A program made the position numbers and the translations under genes. Source: Pseudomonas sp. 10S4 (GTDB lineage: Bacteria > Pseudomonadota > Gammaproteobacteria > Pseudomonadales > Pseudomonadaceae). Taken from it: a stretch of DNA of 64,000 nt. Position 1 is the first letter of the stretch, and every line of letters starts with the position of its first letter. Positions 8,406 through 18,896 of this stretch are shown one piece after another. Location of the stretch: the NCBI RefSeq assembly GCF_034344865.1, contig NZ_CP133774.1, forward strand, positions 806,001 through 870,000, given 5' to 3'. The notes below the pieces were generated by a model. That model was given only the letters and a program-made list of their open reading frames with translations, did no database searches and was not told the origin of the DNA.

Positions 8406-10070
8406 TCAGGCCAGTTTCTTGTGCCGTACACGGTGCGGCTGGGCAGCCGCTTCGCCGAGGCGCTTCTTACGATCAGCTTCGTACTCGGTGTAGTTACCTT
8501 CGAAGAAGATGGCTTGCGAGTCGTCTTCGTACGCCAGGATGTGAGTCGCGACGCGGTCAAGGAACCACCGATCGTGAGAGATCACAATGGCGGCGCCCGG
8601 GAAGTCCAGCAGGGCTTCTTCCAGGGAACGCAGGGTTTCAACGTCGAGGTCGTTGGACGGTTCGTCGAGCAGCAGGACGTTGCCGCCCTCTTTCAGGGTC
8701 AGGGCCAGGTGCAAGCGACCGCGCTCACCACCGGACAGGTCCTTGACGAACTTCTGCTGATCGCCGCCCTTGAAGTTGAAGCGACCGACGTAGGTACGCG
8801 ACGGAATCTCGTAGTTGCCGATGCGTATCTGGTCGGAACCGTCGGAGATTTGCTGGAACACAGTCTTGCTGCCGTCCAGGTCTTCGCGGCTCTGATCGAC
8901 GCAGGCCAGTTGCACGGTTTCGCCGACTTCGATGGTGCCCGAATCCGGCGTTTCCTTGCCCATCAGCATGCGGAACAGGGTCGACTTACCAGCACCGTTA
9001 CCGCCGATCACGCCAACGATGGCGCCTTTAGGCATGGAGAACGACAGGTTGTCGATCAACACGCGATCGCCGTAGCCCTTGCTGACGTTCTTGAACTCGA
9101 TGACCTTGTCACCCAGGCGCGGACCGGCCGGAATGTAGATCTCGTTGGTTTCGCTGCGCTTCTGGAATTCCTGCGATTGCATTTCTTCGAAGCGTTGCAG
9201 ACGAGCCTTGGATTTGGACTGGCGGGCCTTGGCGCCTTGGCGCACCCACTCCAGTTCTTCCTTCATGGCTTTTTCGTGGGCCGACTGCTGCTTGGATTCG
9301 GCAGCCAGACGATTGGACTTGGCTTCAAGCCAACCCGAATAGTTGCCCTCGTACGGGATACCGGCGCCGCGGTCGAGTTCGAGAATCCAGCCTGCGACGT
9401 TGTCCAGGAAGTAACGGTCGTGCGTGATCGCTACCACGGTGCCCGGGAAGTCGTGCAGGAAGTGCTCCAACCAGGCGACGGAATCGGCGTCCAAGTGGTT
9501 GGTTGGTTCGTCGAGTAGCAGCATGTCAGGGGCAGACAGCAGAAGGCGGCACAGGGCCACACGACGCTTTTCACCACCGGACAGGAATTCGACCTTGGCA
9601 TCCCATGCCGGCAGACGCAGCGCATCGGCGGCGACTTCCAGTTGGCGATCCAGGTTGTGACCGTCGCTGGCTTGCAGGATGGCTTCGAGCTTGGCCTGTT
9701 CGGCGGCCAGTTTGTCGAAGTCGGCATCTTCTTCAGCGTAAGCCGCGTAGACCTCGTCCAGGCGCGCCTGAGCGTTCTTGATTACGCTGACCGCTTCCTC
9801 GACCACTTCACGCACGGTCTTGGTCGGATCCAGGATCGGCTCTTGCGGCAGGTAGCCGATGTTCAGGTCCGGCATTGGACGGGCTTCGCCCTCGAATTCG
9901 GTATCAACGCCGGCCATGATTTTCAACAGCGTGGACTTACCCGAACCGTTGAGGCCGAGTACGCCGATTTTGGCGCCGGGGAAGAACGACAGCGAAATGT
10001 TTTTCAGGATTTCCCGCTTCGGCGGAACAACTTTGCCCAGCCGATGCATGGTGAAGACGTATTGAGCCAT
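8406..10070 (-). CDS. ettA: Energy-dependent translational throttle protein EttA
   Basis: A 554-residue ABC-F ATPase, the usual length for EttA. There are two ABC cassettes: Walker A GLNGSGKST and GGNGAGKST, signatures LSGGEKRR and LSGGERGR, Walker B MLLLDEPTNHLD and VLLLDEPSNDLD. A charged linker (about residues 240-320) separates them. EttA binds the ribosomal E site and gates entry into elongation by ATP/ADP ratio. The start is MAQYVFTMHRLGKVVPP at 10070; the frame stays open upstream to 10265 but that part is not conserved-looking. Confidence 0.95.
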   Translation of the reverse strand: MAQYVFTMHRLGKVVPPKREILKNISLSFFPGAKIGVLGLNGSGKSTLLKIMAGVDTEFEGEARPMPDLNIGYLPQEPILDPTKTVREVVEEAVSVIKNAQARLDEVYAAYAEEDADFDKLAAEQAKLEAILQASDGHNLDRQLEVAADALRLPAWDAKVEFLSGGEKRRVALCRLLLSAPDMLLLDEPTNHLDADSVAWLEHFLHDFPGTVVAITHDRYFLDNVAGWILELDRGAGIPYEGNYSGWLEAKSNRLAAESKQQSAHEKAMKEELEWVRQGAKARQSKSKARLQRFEEMQSQEFQKRSETNEIYIPAGPRLGDKVIEFKNVSKGYGDRVLIDNLSFSMPKGAIVGVIGGNGAGKSTLFRMLMGKETPDSGTIEVGETVQLACVDQSREDLDGSKTVFQQISDGSDQIRIGNYEIPSRTYVGRFNFKGGDQQKFVKDLSGGERGRLHLALTLKEGGNVLLLDEPSNDLDVETLRSLEEALLDFPGAAIVISHDRWFLDRVATHILAYEDDSQAIFFEGNYTEYEADRKKRLGEAAAQPHRVRHKKLA

Positions 10071-10363
10071 GGAGAACCTTGGGTCAGTGACAGATGAATG
10101 ATCAGAGCGCAGGCGATGCCCGGGCCAGGCTGTGCGCGTCGTCCGCCAGATGGGTATCGAGGCGTGCGCGCTGAAAAAGCCTGAGTCTAGGAGCTGGAAC
10201 GCTCCCGCGTAACCGGCAAAGCTACCTGAATGATGAAAGGCAGTCCAGCCGCGAGGGGCTGGCACTTAGCCACAACACAAGGCATGCTAGCCGCCCTCCG
10301 GGCGTCCGGCTTATAGTGCACGTCGCGCCAATCCAGCCAAACCGCAGGATTTCAGTTTGTCTA

Positions 10364-13300
10364 ATGTCACGCCGCCTCTTTCTACCCGTGCACCGGCTGC
10401 CGCGCTCGGCTCCCCCTGCGCGGAACCCTGAAGGGCGCGCTGGCGACACTCGTGCTGTTGCTGCTCGCGCTGCTGCTCTGGCAGTTGCTGGATCAGCTTA
10501 CGCAAACCCAGAAAAACCAGCGCCAGTACACCATCGACTACACCGCCGACCTCGCCTCCCAAGTCAGCCTGAACATGGCGCTGAACGCGCAGATCGCGCT
10601 CAATCTGCTACCGATCATCGAGCAACCGCAATCAGCCGACGAACAGCAGGCATTGCTGCGCAAAGTGCAGCAATCGCTACCCGACCTGCGCAGTCTGGCG
10701 CTACTGAGCCCGTCCGGCAAAATTCTCAGCGACAGCGCCACCGACAGCCAGGACGCCGATTACCTCAGCGATCTGGTACGCCGCAGCCGTTCGCAAGCCC
10801 ACTATTTCAGCAACGCTGACGATGGCTCGGTGGTGCACTTGCTGCTGCATCAAGCCAGCGGCAGCAGTCGCGGTTATTGGGCCTTGCGCCTGACGCCGAC
10901 GTTTTTCTCCTCGCTGACCAAACAGGGCGAAGCCGGCATCCGGCCGCTATGGCTGGTAGAGAACCGCATCAATCATCAAATCATCAGTCGCGACGAAGCG
11001 CTGCCCTCCGCCAAACCGGGCGCACTGAGCGACGATGATCTGGCCAACAGCGTGCTAGCCGTGCCGCTGAGCAGCAGTGACTGGCAACTGCGCGGGTTGT
11101 TCGACCGCCAACAGGTGCTCGAACAACTGCTGCCGGCGTTCATCGGTAAATGCCTGCTGGGCCTGGCTTTCTCACTGCTACCGTTTATCGCGCTGTTGAG
11201 CATGCGTCGTCGTCAGCGTCAGCTGCATGAGGGGCGCCGGCGCTATCAGGATATTTTCGATGGCACCGGCGTGGCGCTTTGCGTGCTCGATCTGTCCGGG
11301 CTGAAAAACTTTTTCGACAAGACCCAAATCAGCAGCAGCGAACAACTGAAGACCTGGCTCGACGTCCCGGAACAGCGCCAGCAACTGCTACAAGAGTTGC
11401 GCATCACCGAGGTCAACCAGGTCGCTCTGCAACTGCTTAATGTCAATTCTTGCGAGCAGGCCTGGAAACTGCTGATCGATGGTTGTCCGCAGGACTGCAC
11501 CGCTATCGGTAACCAAGTGATCGAGGCGGTACACAACCAGCAGAAACAACTCGAACTGGAAATCAAACTCCAGGACACCAACGGCCGCGACCAGCACTTG
11601 TGGCTGGTTCTGCGCCTGCCGGAAGAGCAGCACGACTACAAAGCAGTGATTCTGAGCATCAATGACATCACCAGTCGCAAGCTCGTCGAGCTCTCGCTGC
11701 TGGAGCGTGAAGGCTTCTGGTCCGATGTCGTGCGCACCGTACCGGATCACCTGTACGTGCAGGACGTGATCAGCCAGCGGATGATCTTCAGTAACCACCA
11801 CCTGGGTCAGACGCTGGGCTACAACCGGACCGAACTGCACCAGATGGGTGAGTACTTCTGGGAAATCCTCCTGCACCCCGAAGATGCCGATTATTACCAC
11901 CGATCACGCCAGACCCAGCGCCACGCCGGTTACTCGCAGTTGCTGCAATGCCAACTGCGCTTCCGTCATCGCAACGGTAATTGGCGGCGTTTCGACATTC
12001 GCGAACAAGCTCTCGCCCGGGATAGAAACGATCAGGTCACGCGGATCATCGGCGTGGCCAAGGACATCACCGAGCAGATCGAGGCCAGCGAATCCTTGCG
12101 CGACAGCGAGCAGCGCTACCGCATGCTCGCCGAAAGCATCAGTGATGTGATTTTCTCCACCGACAACAAGCTGTCGCTCAATTACGTCAGCCCGTCGGTG
12201 CAAGCGGTGCTCGGCTATGACGTCGACTGGATTTTCCAGAACGGCTGGCAATCGACCATCGCCAACCCGCAACAACTGACCGGCATCTATAGCCTGATGG
12301 ACCGGGTCAGCAAAGCCCTGGATAAACCTGATCAACTGACGTTGTTGCGCAGTCAGGTGAAGACCCAGTTGTTCCTGTTCGACTGCCTGCGGGCCGACGG
12401 GCGCAAGATCCCGATCGAGCTGCGATTGGTGCTGGTCTGGGATGAACACGGTGCGTTCGAAGGTGTGCTCGGGGTCGGTCGTGACATCAGCCAGCAGCGT
12501 CGTGCCGAGAAAGACCTGCGCATGGCGGCCACGGTATTCGAACATTCGACCTCGGCGATCCTGATCACCGACCCGGCCGGTTACATCGTCCAGGCCAACG
12601 AGGCGTTCAGTCGCGTCAGCGGTTATGCGGTGTCGCAGGTCCTCGACCAGTTGCCGAACATGTTGACCGTCGACGATCAACAAGAAGCCCACCTGCGTTA
12701 TGTGCTCAAGCAACTGCATCAGCACAGCACCTGGGAAGGCGAAGTCTGGCTCAAACGCCGCAATGGCGAACATTACCCGGCGTGGGTAGGCATTACGGCG
12801 GTGCTCGACGACGAAGGCGACCTGGCCAGCTACGTGTGCTTCTTCAGCGACATCAGCGAGCGCAAGGCCAGCGAACAGCGGATTCATCGCCTGGCCTATT
12901 ACGACGCCCTGACCCACCTGCCCAACCGCACGCTGTTCCAGGATCGCCTGCACACCGCGCTGCAATCGGCCGAGCGGCAGAAGTCGTGGGTGGTGCTGAT
13001 GTTCATCGACCTCGACCGCTTCAAGGTCGATCAACGACAGCCTCGGCCACGCACGCCGGCGACCGCATGCTCAAGGAGATGGCCACGCGCCTGCTCGGTG
13101 CGTCGACGATGACGACACTCGTGGCGCGAATGGGCGGTGATGAGTTCACCTTGCTGCTGCAACCGCGCATCAACCGTGAAGTGGCGCTGAACCGGGCCAT
13201 TCATGTGGCTGAACAGATCCTCGCCAGCCTGGTGAAACCGTTTGTGCTGGAAGGTCGCGAGTTCTTCGTCACCGCCAGTATCGGTATTGCCCTGAGCCCG

Positions 13301-14206
13301 CAGGACGGCAACGAACTCAGTCAGTTGATGAAGAACGCCGACACCGCGATGTACCACGCCAAGGAGCGCGGCAAGAACAACTTCCAGTTCTATCAAGCGG
13401 ACATGAACGCCAGCGCCCTCGAACGCCTGGAACTGGAAAGCGATCTGCGTCATGCCCTGGAGCAGGACGAATTCGTGCTGTATTACCAGCCGCAGTTCAG
13501 CGGCGACGGCAAACGCCTGACCGGCGCCGAAGCCCTGCTGCGCTGGCGCCATCCGCGTCGCGGGCTGGTGCCGCCGGGGGATTTCATTCCAGTGCTCGAA
13601 GAGCTTGGCCTGGTGGTGGATGTCGGCGACTGGGTGATCAGCGAGGCCTGTCGCCAGCTCAAGACCTGGCATCAGGCCAAGGTACGAGTACCGAAAGTCT
13701 CGGTGAACATCTCGGCACGGCAGTTCTCCGATGGTCAGCTCGGCACGCGGATCGCCAACATCCTCAAGGAAACCGGCCTGCCGCCGGCGTGCCTGGAGCT
13801 GGAACTGACCGAAAGTATCCTGATGCGCGAAGTCAGCGAGGCGATGCAGATTCTCGCCGGGCTGAAAAACCTTGGCTTGAGCATCGCGGTCGATGACTTC
13901 GGCACCGGTTATTCATCGCTCAACTACCTCAAGCAATTCCCGATCGACGTGCTGAAAATCGACCGCACCTTCGTCGACGGCCTGCCGTCGGGCGAGCAGG
14001 ATGCGCAGATTGCCCGGGCGATCATCGCCATGGCCCACAGCCTGAACCTGGCAGTGATCGCCGAGGGCGTGGAAACCCACGAGCAACTCGACTTCCTGCG
14101 CGAGCATGGGTGCGATGAGGTTCAAGGGTATCTGTTTGGGCGGCCGATGCCGGCGAGCCGGTTTGAGGCGCAGTTCAGCAATGATGCGCTGTTCATGTTC
14201 GATTGA
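10364..14206 (+). pseudogene. PAS-GGDEF-EAL c-di-GMP protein, three indels
   Basis: Read across the breaks this is a ~1279-residue inner-membrane sensor: an N-terminal membrane helix (TLVLLLLALLLWQLL), a periplasmic domain, a second helix (KCLLGLAFSLLPFIALLSM), several PAS/PAC modules, then GGDEF and EAL domains. GGDEF is intact (ARMGGDEF) but the RxxD inhibitory site is replaced by TMTT. EAL residues are all present: [35 protein letters not shown]. Breaks: one extra C in the C5 run at 10412-10416, and one extra base each within 13026-13029 and 13051-13055. ATG 10364 (MSRRLFLPVHRLPRS) is the likely start. A bifunctional protein or a phosphodiesterase is expected if intact. Confidence 0.8.
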
Positions 14207-14217
14207 TTGAGGGCCGT

Positions 14218-14339
14218 TGTGGCGAGGGGACTTGCCCCCGTTCGGCTGCGAAGCAGTCGCAAAACCTGTTTGCACAGTTTGACCGGGGAAATGCCGGGGC
14301 CGCTTCGCGACCCAACGGGGGCAAGCTCCCTCGCCACAG
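14218..14339. repeat. REPIN, TGTGGCGAGGG class
   Basis: Long inverted pair: TGTGGCGAGGGGACTTGCCC and the complementary ...GGGGGCAAGCTCCCTCGCCACA. It belongs to the same class as the copy at 33406-33537 and the half copy at 42828. Confidence 0.8.
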
Positions 14340-14466
14340 GCCAGCACAATCACCGCTGATCCCGTCATGAACGCCACTTGTCTGCGACATGATGTCCTTT
14401 CATATGCCATCTAAAACCTGATGGGTTAGAATGCCCCCTTTTCTGCCCCGATCCTTGAGGACCGCC

Positions 14467-15720
14467 ATGTTCAGCCGTGATTTGACTATTGCCAAGTACG
14501 ACGCCGATCTCTTTGCCGCCATGGAGCAAGAAGCTCAGCGCCAGGAAGAACATATTGAGCTGATCGCTTCGGAAAACTACACCAGCCCTGCGGTGATGGA
14601 AGCTCAAGGCTCGGTACTGACCAACAAGTACGCCGAAGGCTACCCAGGCAAGCGCTACTACGGTGGTTGCGAGTTCGTCGACGTGGTTGAGCAACTGGCC
14701 ATCGACCGTGCAAAAGAACTGTTCGGCGCTGATTACGCCAACGTTCAGCCGCACGCTGGCTCCCAAGCCAACAGCGCCGTTTACCTGGCCCTGCTGCAAG
14801 CCGGCGACACCATCCTGGGCATGAGCCTGGCCCACGGCGGTCACCTAACCCACGGTGCTAGCGTTTCGTCCTCCGGCAAGCTGTACAACGCCATTCAGTA
14901 CGGTATCGATGCCAACGGCCTGATCGACTACGACGAAGTCGAGCGCCTGGCTGTTGAGCACAAGCCAAAAATGATCGTGGCCGGTTTCTCTGCTTACTCG
15001 CAGATTCTGGATTTCCCACGTTTCCGCGAAATCGCTGACAAGGTTGGCGCCTACCTGTTCGTCGACATGGCCCACGTGGCCGGTCTGGTCGCCGCTGGCG
15101 TCTATCCGAACCCGGTGCCTTTCGCTGACGTCGTGACCACCACCACGCACAAGACCCTGCGCGGTCCACGTGGCGGCCTGATCCTGGCTCGCGCCAACGC
15201 CGACATCGAGAAAAAGCTGAACTCCGCGGTATTCCCGGGCGCCCAGGGTGGCCCGCTGGAGCACGTGATCGCCGCTAAAGCGATCTGCTTCAAAGAAGCA
15301 CTGCAGCCTGAGTTCAAGACCTACCAGCAACAAGTGGTGAAGAACGCCAAGGCCATGGCCGGCGTGTTCATCGAGCGCGGTTTCGACGTGGTCTCGGGCG
15401 GTACTGAAAACCACCTGTTCCTGCTGTCGCTGATCAAGCAGGAAATCTCCGGTAAAGACGCCGATGCCGCTCTGGGCAAGGCTTTCATCACCGTGAACAA
15501 GAACTCCGTGCCAAACGATCCACGCTCCCCGTTCGTGACCTCCGGTCTGCGTTTCGGTACTCCGGCTGTGACCACTCGCGGCTTCAAGGAAGCAGAGTGC
15601 AAAGAGCTGGCCGGCTGGATCTGCGACATCCTGGCTGACCTGAACAACGAAGCGGTGATCGACGCCGTTCGTGAGAAGGTCAAGACCATCTGCAAGAAAC
15701 TGCCGGTATACGGCGCTTAA
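14467..15720 (+). CDS. glyA: Serine hydroxymethyltransferase
   Basis: A 417-residue PLP enzyme converting serine and tetrahydrofolate to glycine and methylene-THF. It shows the family PLP-lysine motif [14 protein letters not shown] (Lys of THKT) and [16 protein letters not shown]. The N-terminus [16 protein letters not shown] fixes the start at 14467. Codon use is highly biased, as expected of an expressed housekeeping gene. A terminator follows. Confidence 0.97.
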   Translation: MFSRDLTIAKYDADLFAAMEQEAQRQEEHIELIASENYTSPAVMEAQGSVLTNKYAEGYPGKRYYGGCEFVDVVEQLAIDRAKELFGADYANVQPHAGSQANSAVYLALLQAGDTILGMSLAHGGHLTHGASVSSSGKLYNAIQYGIDANGLIDYDEVERLAVEHKPKMIVAGFSAYSQILDFPRFREIADKVGAYLFVDMAHVAGLVAAGVYPNPVPFADVVTTTTHKTLRGPRGGLILARANADIEKKLNSAVFPGAQGGPLEHVIAAKAICFKEALQPEFKTYQQQVVKNAKAMAGVFIERGFDVVSGGTENHLFLLSLIKQEISGKDADAALGKAFITVNKNSVPNDPRSPFVTSGLRFGTPAVTTRGFKEAECKELAGWICDILADLNNEAVIDAVREKVKTICKKLPVYGA

Positions 15721-15743
15721 TTGCACCGCTAAATCGCAGCTGT

Positions 15744-15774
15744 AAAAAAACCGGTCAGTGATGGCCGGTTTTTT
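15744..15774 (+). terminator. glyA terminator
   Basis: A-run, CCGG...CCGG stem extended by A/T pairing, then T6, about 25 nt after the glyA stop. Confidence 0.85.
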
Positions 15775-15787
15775 CGCCTGTAGAAAG

Positions 15788-15818
15788 ATCAAAAGATCGC
15801 AGCCTTCGGCAGCTCCTA
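15788..15818. repeat. Half copy of GATCGCAGCCTTCGGCAG repeat
   Basis: A single arm (GATCAAAAGATCGCAGCC..., ending GCAGCTCCTA) matching the inverted repeat at 6818-6899. Confidence 0.65.
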
Positions 15819-15831
15819 GGCGGTGTTGGCC

Positions 15832-15846
15832 ACTGGTCAGACCGGT
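15832..15846. promoter_or_regulatory. Possible GntR/FCD operator
   Basis: ACTGGT-CAG-ACCGGT is an imperfect palindrome close to the TGGTnnnACCA motif bound by FadR-type regulators. It lies about 150 bp upstream of the symporter gene, which is followed by two such regulators. Confidence 0.4.
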
Positions 15847-15998
15847 CATGCCGATTTCACTCTTTTTACTTGTCATCTGGAAAAAACCGAGCGTAGACTG
15901 CGCCTGCACTGGACATACCGGTAAGACCACAATAATTAAGTCCTGAATCAGATGCGTTCAAGCGCACGGCAGCCAGGACACCGACCAGGATTCCTCCC

Positions 15999-17312
15999 AT
16001 GCTCAGATGGTGCTCGCGTTCAATCTTCCTCCAAGTGGTTCTCGGACTGGTGCTCGGCATCATCTGTGGGCTGACCCTTCCCGAATACTCCGCACAGCTC
16101 AAACCGCTGGGCGACGGTTTTATCAAACTGATCAAGATGCTCATTGGCCTGATCGTGTTCTGCGTGGTGGTCAGCGGCATCAGCGGTGCGGGCGATCTGA
16201 AGAAGGTCGGGCGCATCGGTCTCAAGTCGGTCATCTACTTTGAAGTGCTGACCACCATCGCCCTGCTGATTGGCCTGCTGTTCGCTTTCAGTACCGGCAT
16301 CGGCAGCGGCGCGAACATTCATCTGGAACAACTTTCCGCCGCCGACATGGGCGACATCGCCCAGCGTGGCCAGCAGATGCACACCACCACGCAATTCCTG
16401 ATGGACCTGATCCCGACGTCGGTGATCGGTGCTTTTGCCGACAACAACATCCTCCAGGTCCTGCTGTTCTCGGTGCTGTTCGGCAGCGCCCTGAACCTGG
16501 TCGGCGAAGCGGCCTCGGGCATTTCCCGGCTGATCAACGAACTCAGCCACGTGATCTTCCGCATCATGGGCATGATCGTGCGTCTGGCGCCGATCGGCGT
16601 GTTCGGCGCCATCGCCTTCACTACCAGCAAATATGGCCTGGATTCGCTGCAACACCTGGGCAGCCTGGTTGGCTTGTTTTACCTGACCTGCGCCGCGTTC
16701 GTGTCGCTGATTCTCGGCCTGGTCATGCGCCTTTCCGGCCTGCGGATGTGGCCACTGCTCAAGTACCTGCGTGAAGAATTGCTGATCGTCATGGGCACCG
16801 CCTCTTCCGACGCCGTGCTGCCGCAGATCATGCGCAAGCTTGAGCACCTGGGCATCGGCAGCTCGACGGTCGGGCTGGTGATTCCAACCGGTTACTCCTT
16901 TAACCTCGACGGTTTCTCGATCTACCTGACCCTGGCCATCGTCTTCATCGCCAACGCCACCGGCACGCCGCTGGCCATGACCGACCTGCTGACGATTCTG
17001 CTGGTGTCGTTGATTACCTCCAAAGGTGCCCACGGCATCCCCGGTTCGGCGCTGGTGATTCTCGCCGCCACATTGACCGCGATCCCGGCCATTCCGGTGG
17101 TCGGTCTGGTGCTGGTGCTGGCGGTGGACTGGTTCATGGGCATCGGCCGGGCGCTGACCAACCTGATCGGCAACTGCGTCGCCACCGTGGCCATTGCTCG
17201 CTGGGAAAAGGACATCGATATCCAACGGGCAAACAAAGTGCTTTCCGGTCAGGTGGGTTATACCTTCCAGCCGAGAAAACCGGTCGTCCCGCCCCATCAA
17301 CAAGAATTCTGA
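15999..17312 (+). CDS. dctA: DctA-type dicarboxylate:cation symporter
   Basis: A 437-residue DAACS-family secondary transporter with about eight to nine membrane segments and two re-entrant loops. The substrate-binding signatures are GTASSDAVLPQIM (serine-rich hairpin) and PTGYSFNLDGFSIY, both as in DctA. It should import C4-dicarboxylates such as succinate, fumarate and malate with cations across the inner membrane. The start MLRWCSRSIFLQVVLG follows AGGATTCCTCCC. Two GntR-type regulators follow, which suggests substrate-responsive control. This may be a DctA paralogue; substrate is inferred. Confidence 0.85.
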   Translation: MLRWCSRSIFLQVVLGLVLGIICGLTLPEYSAQLKPLGDGFIKLIKMLIGLIVFCVVVSGISGAGDLKKVGRIGLKSVIYFEVLTTIALLIGLLFAFSTGIGSGANIHLEQLSAADMGDIAQRGQQMHTTTQFLMDLIPTSVIGAFADNNILQVLLFSVLFGSALNLVGEAASGISRLINELSHVIFRIMGMIVRLAPIGVFGAIAFTTSKYGLDSLQHLGSLVGLFYLTCAAFVSLILGLVMRLSGLRMWPLLKYLREELLIVMGTASSDAVLPQIMRKLEHLGIGSSTVGLVIPTGYSFNLDGFSIYLTLAIVFIANATGTPLAMTDLLTILLVSLITSKGAHGIPGSALVILAATLTAIPAIPVVGLVLVLAVDWFMGIGRALTNLIGNCVATVAIARWEKDIDIQRANKVLSGQVGYTFQPRKPVVPPHQQEF

Positions 17313-17321
17313 ATAATCGCA

Positions 17322-17343
17322 GTGCCTGCCTACGGGCAGGCAC
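17322..17343 (+). terminator. Hairpin after dctA
   Basis: GTGCCTGCC-TACG-GGCAGGCAC, 9-bp arms, 10 nt past the dctA stop. There is no T-tract, so it may be an attenuating or mRNA-stabilising hairpin rather than a full terminator. Confidence 0.45.
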
Positions 17344-17367
17344 GGTTATCAAACGTTTTAGAGGCTC

Positions 17368-18084
17368 ATGGAGCGAACAGTGATCACCACATCGACCGTC
17401 GTAACCTCAGTAGTAGAAAAACTTCGGGCCGCTCTGGCCCGTGGCCAGTGGCGCTCCGGCGACATGTTGCCGGGCCAGCGCGAACTGGCCGAACAACTGG
17501 GCATCAGCCGCCCGAGCCTGCGCGAAGCGGTGATCGTGCTGGAAACCCTCGGGCTGGTGCGCTCCATGCCGGGTAAAGGCGTAGTGGTGCTGGAAGCCAA
17601 TCTCAGCGACAGCCAAAGCCACGACAGCGCAGTGGCCGGCGCAAGCCTGGAGGACGTGCTGCAACTGCGCTACACGCTCGAACCGTTCATCGTCGGCCTG
17701 GTGGCGCAATCGATCAGCAGCAAGGAAGTCGGGCAACTGCGCCTGACCCTGATGGACATGCGCGAAGCCCTGGAGGCCAACGACAGTGAAGCCGGGGTCA
17801 GCGCCTACATCGCGTTCCACGAAGAATTGTTCACCCTGACCTCGAACCCGATCTTCCAGAGTGTGGTGCAACAGACCAGCAACGCTCTCAAGCAAAGTGC
17901 CGAAGTGCTGCGCAACTCGCCAGAGCATTTGGCCGAACGCCTTGAAGAAAACGAAGCCGTGGTGCGGGCGATCCGCAGCAAGAACAGCGCCCAGGCCAGC
18001 GCCGAAATGCGTCGGCACATCCTTCGGGAAGGTCAGCGCATGGGCATTGAACTGAATATCCCGGACGACAACCTCGGCAGTTGA
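17368..18084 (+). CDS. FadR-subfamily GntR regulator (first copy)
   Basis: 238 residues. The N-terminal winged HTH (about 10-75; GDMLPGQRELAEQLGISRPSLREAV) is followed by an FCD ligand domain (about 95-225; YTLEPFIVGLVA, AYIAFHEELFTL). FCD proteins usually sense organic acids, which suits its place 56 bp after the dicarboxylate symporter. It is likely a repressor of dctA or of its own operon. The ATG at 17368 is used; MITTSTVV (GTG at 17380) is possible. Confidence 0.85.
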   Translation: MERTVITTSTVVTSVVEKLRAALARGQWRSGDMLPGQRELAEQLGISRPSLREAVIVLETLGLVRSMPGKGVVVLEANLSDSQSHDSAVAGASLEDVLQLRYTLEPFIVGLVAQSISSKEVGQLRLTLMDMREALEANDSEAGVSAYIAFHEELFTLTSNPIFQSVVQQTSNALKQSAEVLRNSPEHLAERLEENEAVVRAIRSKNSAQASAEMRRHILREGQRMGIELNIPDDNLGS

Positions 18085-18108
18085 ACCTCTTCGAACTGGA
18101 GACTGGCC

Positions 18109-18798
18109 ATGAACAGCTTCGCCTCAGCGCAAACACTCACCGCCCTGCCCTTTCCTCACCGGGTGGACGATCTCTATTCGCGGGTCTTCGACGCCATTCT
18201 CGAACAACGCATTGATGCCGACAGTCGCTTTACCGAGGAAAGCCTGGCGCAGATGTTCAACGCCAGGCGCAGTGAGATTCGTGGCGTGTTGACTCGACTG
18301 TCCCATGAGCAAATCGTTGTCCTTCGGGCGAATCATCGGCCCCGGGTTGCAGCGCTCGACAGCGAACAAACCCGGCAGATGTTGCATGCACGGCGGTTGA
18401 CCGAAATCACGCTGGTGCGACTGGCCTGCCAGCAACCCCGTCCGCAAGATTTGAAACGTCTGGGTACGTTGATCGACAGCGAGCGCCACTGTATCGCGCG
18501 TGCTCCAGCAATCCGGTTATCGGGGGAGTTTCATTTGCAATTGGCTCAAATGGCGGGGAATGCACCGTTGGCGCATTTTCTGGGAAGCCTGGTGCCGCTG
18601 ACTTCGTTGGCGATTGCGCAAGTTGATGGGGATTTGGAGGGTTATTGCGTTTGGCAGGTGCATCAGGGGATTTTGGAAGCTGTGGAGCGTAGGGATGCTG
18701 TGAAGGCTGAGACGTTGCTGAGCAGGCATCTGGATTATTTGGAAATGGCATTGCTGAACCGGGAACCGACATTCATCAAAAATCGTGTCGCGGGTTAA
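18109..18798 (+). CDS. GntR-family regulator (second copy)
   Basis: 229 residues, starting 25 nt after the first regulator and probably co-transcribed with it. It has a GntR winged HTH (residues about 20-80; FTEESLAQMFNARRSEIRGVLTRL) and an FCD-like helical C-terminal domain (GEFHLQLAQMAGNAPLAHFL). It diverges from its neighbour, so it is not a recent tandem duplicate. Two adjacent FCD regulators behind one transporter are unusual; they could sense different ligands. No ligand can be assigned. Confidence 0.82.
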   Translation: MNSFASAQTLTALPFPHRVDDLYSRVFDAILEQRIDADSRFTEESLAQMFNARRSEIRGVLTRLSHEQIVVLRANHRPRVAALDSEQTRQMLHARRLTEITLVRLACQQPRPQDLKRLGTLIDSERHCIARAPAIRLSGEFHLQLAQMAGNAPLAHFLGSLVPLTSLAIAQVDGDLEGYCVWQVHQGILEAVERRDAVKAETLLSRHLDYLEMALLNREPTFIKNRVAG

Positions 18799-18801
18799 AT
18801 C

Positions 18802-18871
18802 GCTATCGCGAGCAAGCTCGCTCCCACAGGGGAATGCATTTCAAATGTGGGAGCGAGCTTGCTCGCGATAG
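18802..18871. repeat. REPIN
   Basis: CTATCGCGAGCAAGCTCGCT and its near-perfect complement around a short spacer, between the GntR gene and yjiA (convergent). Confidence 0.88.
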
Positions 18872-18896
18872 GGCCATAGCAGACGCCGACAATGCA

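Noticed and set aside
16020..17303. 427-codon open frame on minus, opposite dctA
   Set aside because: Shadow of the symporter gene; product is Asp/His/Gln-rich with no fold logic.
18802..18871. CRISPR-like repeat
   Set aside because: The repeats are inverted REP pairs spread over the window, not regularly spaced direct repeats.
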